From: Cloeon dipterum
Lineage: Eukaryota; Arthropoda; Insecta; Ephemeroptera; Baetidae
Length of the DNA: 64,000 nt
Assembly (NCBI RefSeq): GCF_949628265.1
Contig: NC_088786.1
Span: 31,641,681 to 31,705,680 of the forward strand
Direction: 5' to 3'
Below the pieces are notes generated by a model that saw only the letters and a list, made by a program, of their open reading frames with translations, was not told the origin of the DNA and searched no databases. Every line of letters begins with the position of its first letter. The first letter of the stretch is position 1. Below, one piece after another: positions 62,323 to 64,000 of the stretch. A program made the translations under genes and the position numbers.

Positions 62323-64000
62323 AGAGCCCTTCTTCATTCGGTCCTGCACAGAATCTGCCTTGTGTCTCTGGCGCCCACAATGCTCCGTCCCTATATTTGA
62401 CGCGCGGACGCGGCAAGTGAACGGAAGTACGAATTTATTTGTTATTTTTCCCCCGCGCACAAACGGATGGTTTGTGTGTTGATCTTTTTCCGCGACTCGT
62501 TTTTTATTTTTTATTTTTATAGTACTGCGCCGCGGCGCACATAACGTTTGATTGTTGGTGGGCTACGAGTATCGACGCCCAGTTTTATATCAGGGCGTTT
62601 TGCCTTTTCGCGCATTTCCCCGTTTAATTTTCTTCCTGATTCAGGGAAGAATGCGTTCTTTTCACTCATATTGTGTTCCATTCCGTGGATTGTGCCTTTG
62701 AAGTTCGCCGACGGCGCCGTTCATAAAACGCCGCAATAAAAAATTTCTGGAGTAAATCTAATAAAATGCTAGGATTTGAGTCTAGTATGTGAAAAACATT
62801 CTAAATTGTGCCAGTTAAAAAGACAGCAACAAATAGAAAATTTTTCGCCTGTCTATTTAATACCCGAGGACGAAAGGTAAATTTGGTGAAGGATTAATTT
62901 AAGGGATGCGACCATCCTAAAATATATCAACCAATGTTTTAGTGGACTACTTCTATCATTGAGACCATTCTAGTGAATCAAACAAAAATGAATTTTCACT
63001 CTCCAATATAGTCAATATTCACAATGATGGGACGACCGCGGAAACGACGTCAGCTTAATCACGGTGGATTTAAACAGAGCAGCATAATTATTTGTATTAT
63101 TGGCTTCATTAAGAGAGCTGAAATAATTTTTTTTTAAACTAGACAGTTAGTGCAATGCAAAAAGGAACAGGCGGCTATAAGAAAAATAATATTATTGTTA
63201 TTTGTTTTTTCAAAAATCATCAAACATTTGTATCGAGGCTTGATACCATGGCTCAATCACGTGAAAATCAATTGAAAATGAAATTAAGTACGGATTCCAG
63301 ATGGGAGTTACTGCTGCGTTTTTCTAAAAAAATAAATCTGCGCTAAGGACTGTTTTTTGCAATAACAGCTATAAGATTTCTCTGAGTATCACACTTTCAT
63401 TTTTCTCTTTAAAATGATGTAACTAAATTTATATCAAACTAATTTCCCCGTTAAATTTACATTAAACAAGCTGGTTTTCGATGACCACGGAAATTGCAGA
63501 TACTGACTCTCCACGGTTATCTGCTCAAAATTTAAATTTAAAGATTAAAAATGTATTTTACGTTTGTGAAACTCTTTAGAAGGGACTTGCCATGGTGTTG
63601 AATGTAATTTACACGTTTGACGTTTTCCTTGAACAAACAGTTTTATTTATTTTGATTTCAATTGTACAACTTTATATTGGCCTTTTAAATCAATCCGCAT
63701 TGGCACATACTTCTTTCGCTGCCTGTGGTCTTGGTTGAGATTGCCAAAGGCATGTCTGCTGTGAGAATGAAACCAACAATAATCAGACAATTTGAATAAA
63801 TCCGAAGCATTATGTTCGCGCTTGGACCATTTAAAATCACATTTCCTTCGTTCGACTGTGCACAGCACACATAAAAATGAAACGTCATCTTGATTCAATC
63901 CACAGTTGACGTGGAGCTGCGGTGAAATTCCCATGGCTCATTACGCAAAACATGAAACACTTAATGTAACGACTCATGCCGTACATCAAAAATAAATATA

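Larger units (their letters stand above)
48422..64000. other. Gene-free interval, about 15.6 kb
   Basis: No supported exon on either strand. GC-balanced blocks lie at about 48690-49180, 49560-50000, 51240-51650, 52240-52950, 53340-54000, 55240-55700, 57600-57920, 59060-59650, 60380-60680, 61840-62480 and 62530-62750. Intervening DNA is AT-rich. The 171-codon ORF at 49508-50023 and others in the blocks lack similarity and look like chance. A perfect ATGCAAAT octamer is at 53877-53884. 56950-57240 and 58560-59000 resemble decayed repeats without open frames. Confidence 0.5.

Noticed and set aside
63647..63934. 95-codon minus-strand ORF near the window end, with AATAAA just past its stop
   Set aside because: The polyadenylation word in AT-rich DNA is weak support. 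I recognise no family, and neighbouring exons could lie outside the window, so it cannot be supported.

Overview
The window looks like nuclear DNA from an arthropod, most likely an insect. The protein-coding genes are split by very short GT-AG introns (about 55-130 bp), the promoters and polyadenylation signals are eukaryotic, and the gene families seen (a membrane UDP-glycosyltransferase with insect-type motifs, small secreted C-type lectins, a one-domain rhodanese) are typical of insects. There is no operon, CRISPR or prokaryotic signal. I cannot name the species. Most of the 64 kb is non-coding: AT-rich stretches alternate with more GC-balanced blocks rich in homeodomain-like AT words and simple repeats.

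Layout. 628-2458 (+): a complete four-exon UDP-glycosyltransferase of 524 aa. 2459-26638: about 24 kb without a recognisable gene. It holds two decayed non-LTR retrotransposon tails (5669-5986 and 9341-9605, both minus; the first is tentative), an orphan TATA/initiator pair near 12.7 kb, a cluster of TTTTATTG words at 11.17-11.57 kb, and a nest of foldback repeats from 13.3 to 16.9 kb. The nest is dominated by a nearly perfect 550-bp inverted repeat at 14923-16141. 26639-29068 (minus): two tandem C-type lectin genes with matching exon sizes and intron phases; the second carries a Thr-rich tail with four 18-bp repeats. 29069-41426: no gene seen. 41427-41980 (+): a three-exon, 120-aa single-domain rhodanese. 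46906-47343 (+): an intronless 145-aa ORF behind a good TATA box, resembling an unnamed arthropod family that I think has an exonuclease-like fold. 47726-48421 (minus): a small multi-exon gene of unknown function whose first exon is not resolved. 48422-64000: no gene recognised, only simple repeats.

The genes do not form one pathway. UGT (detoxification or pigment conjugation), lectins (sugar recognition, often immunity) and rhodanese (sulfur transfer) are independent housekeeping or environmental-response functions. The most unusual feature is the long inverted repeat. Its arms differ at only a few positions I could see, carry CRE and CCAAT boxes, and share a sequence block with two repeat units about 2 kb away. 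It could be a young foldback transposon, a source of long hairpin RNA and siRNAs, or both. All gene models were built by hand from splice signals and protein similarity from memory; no database search was run.
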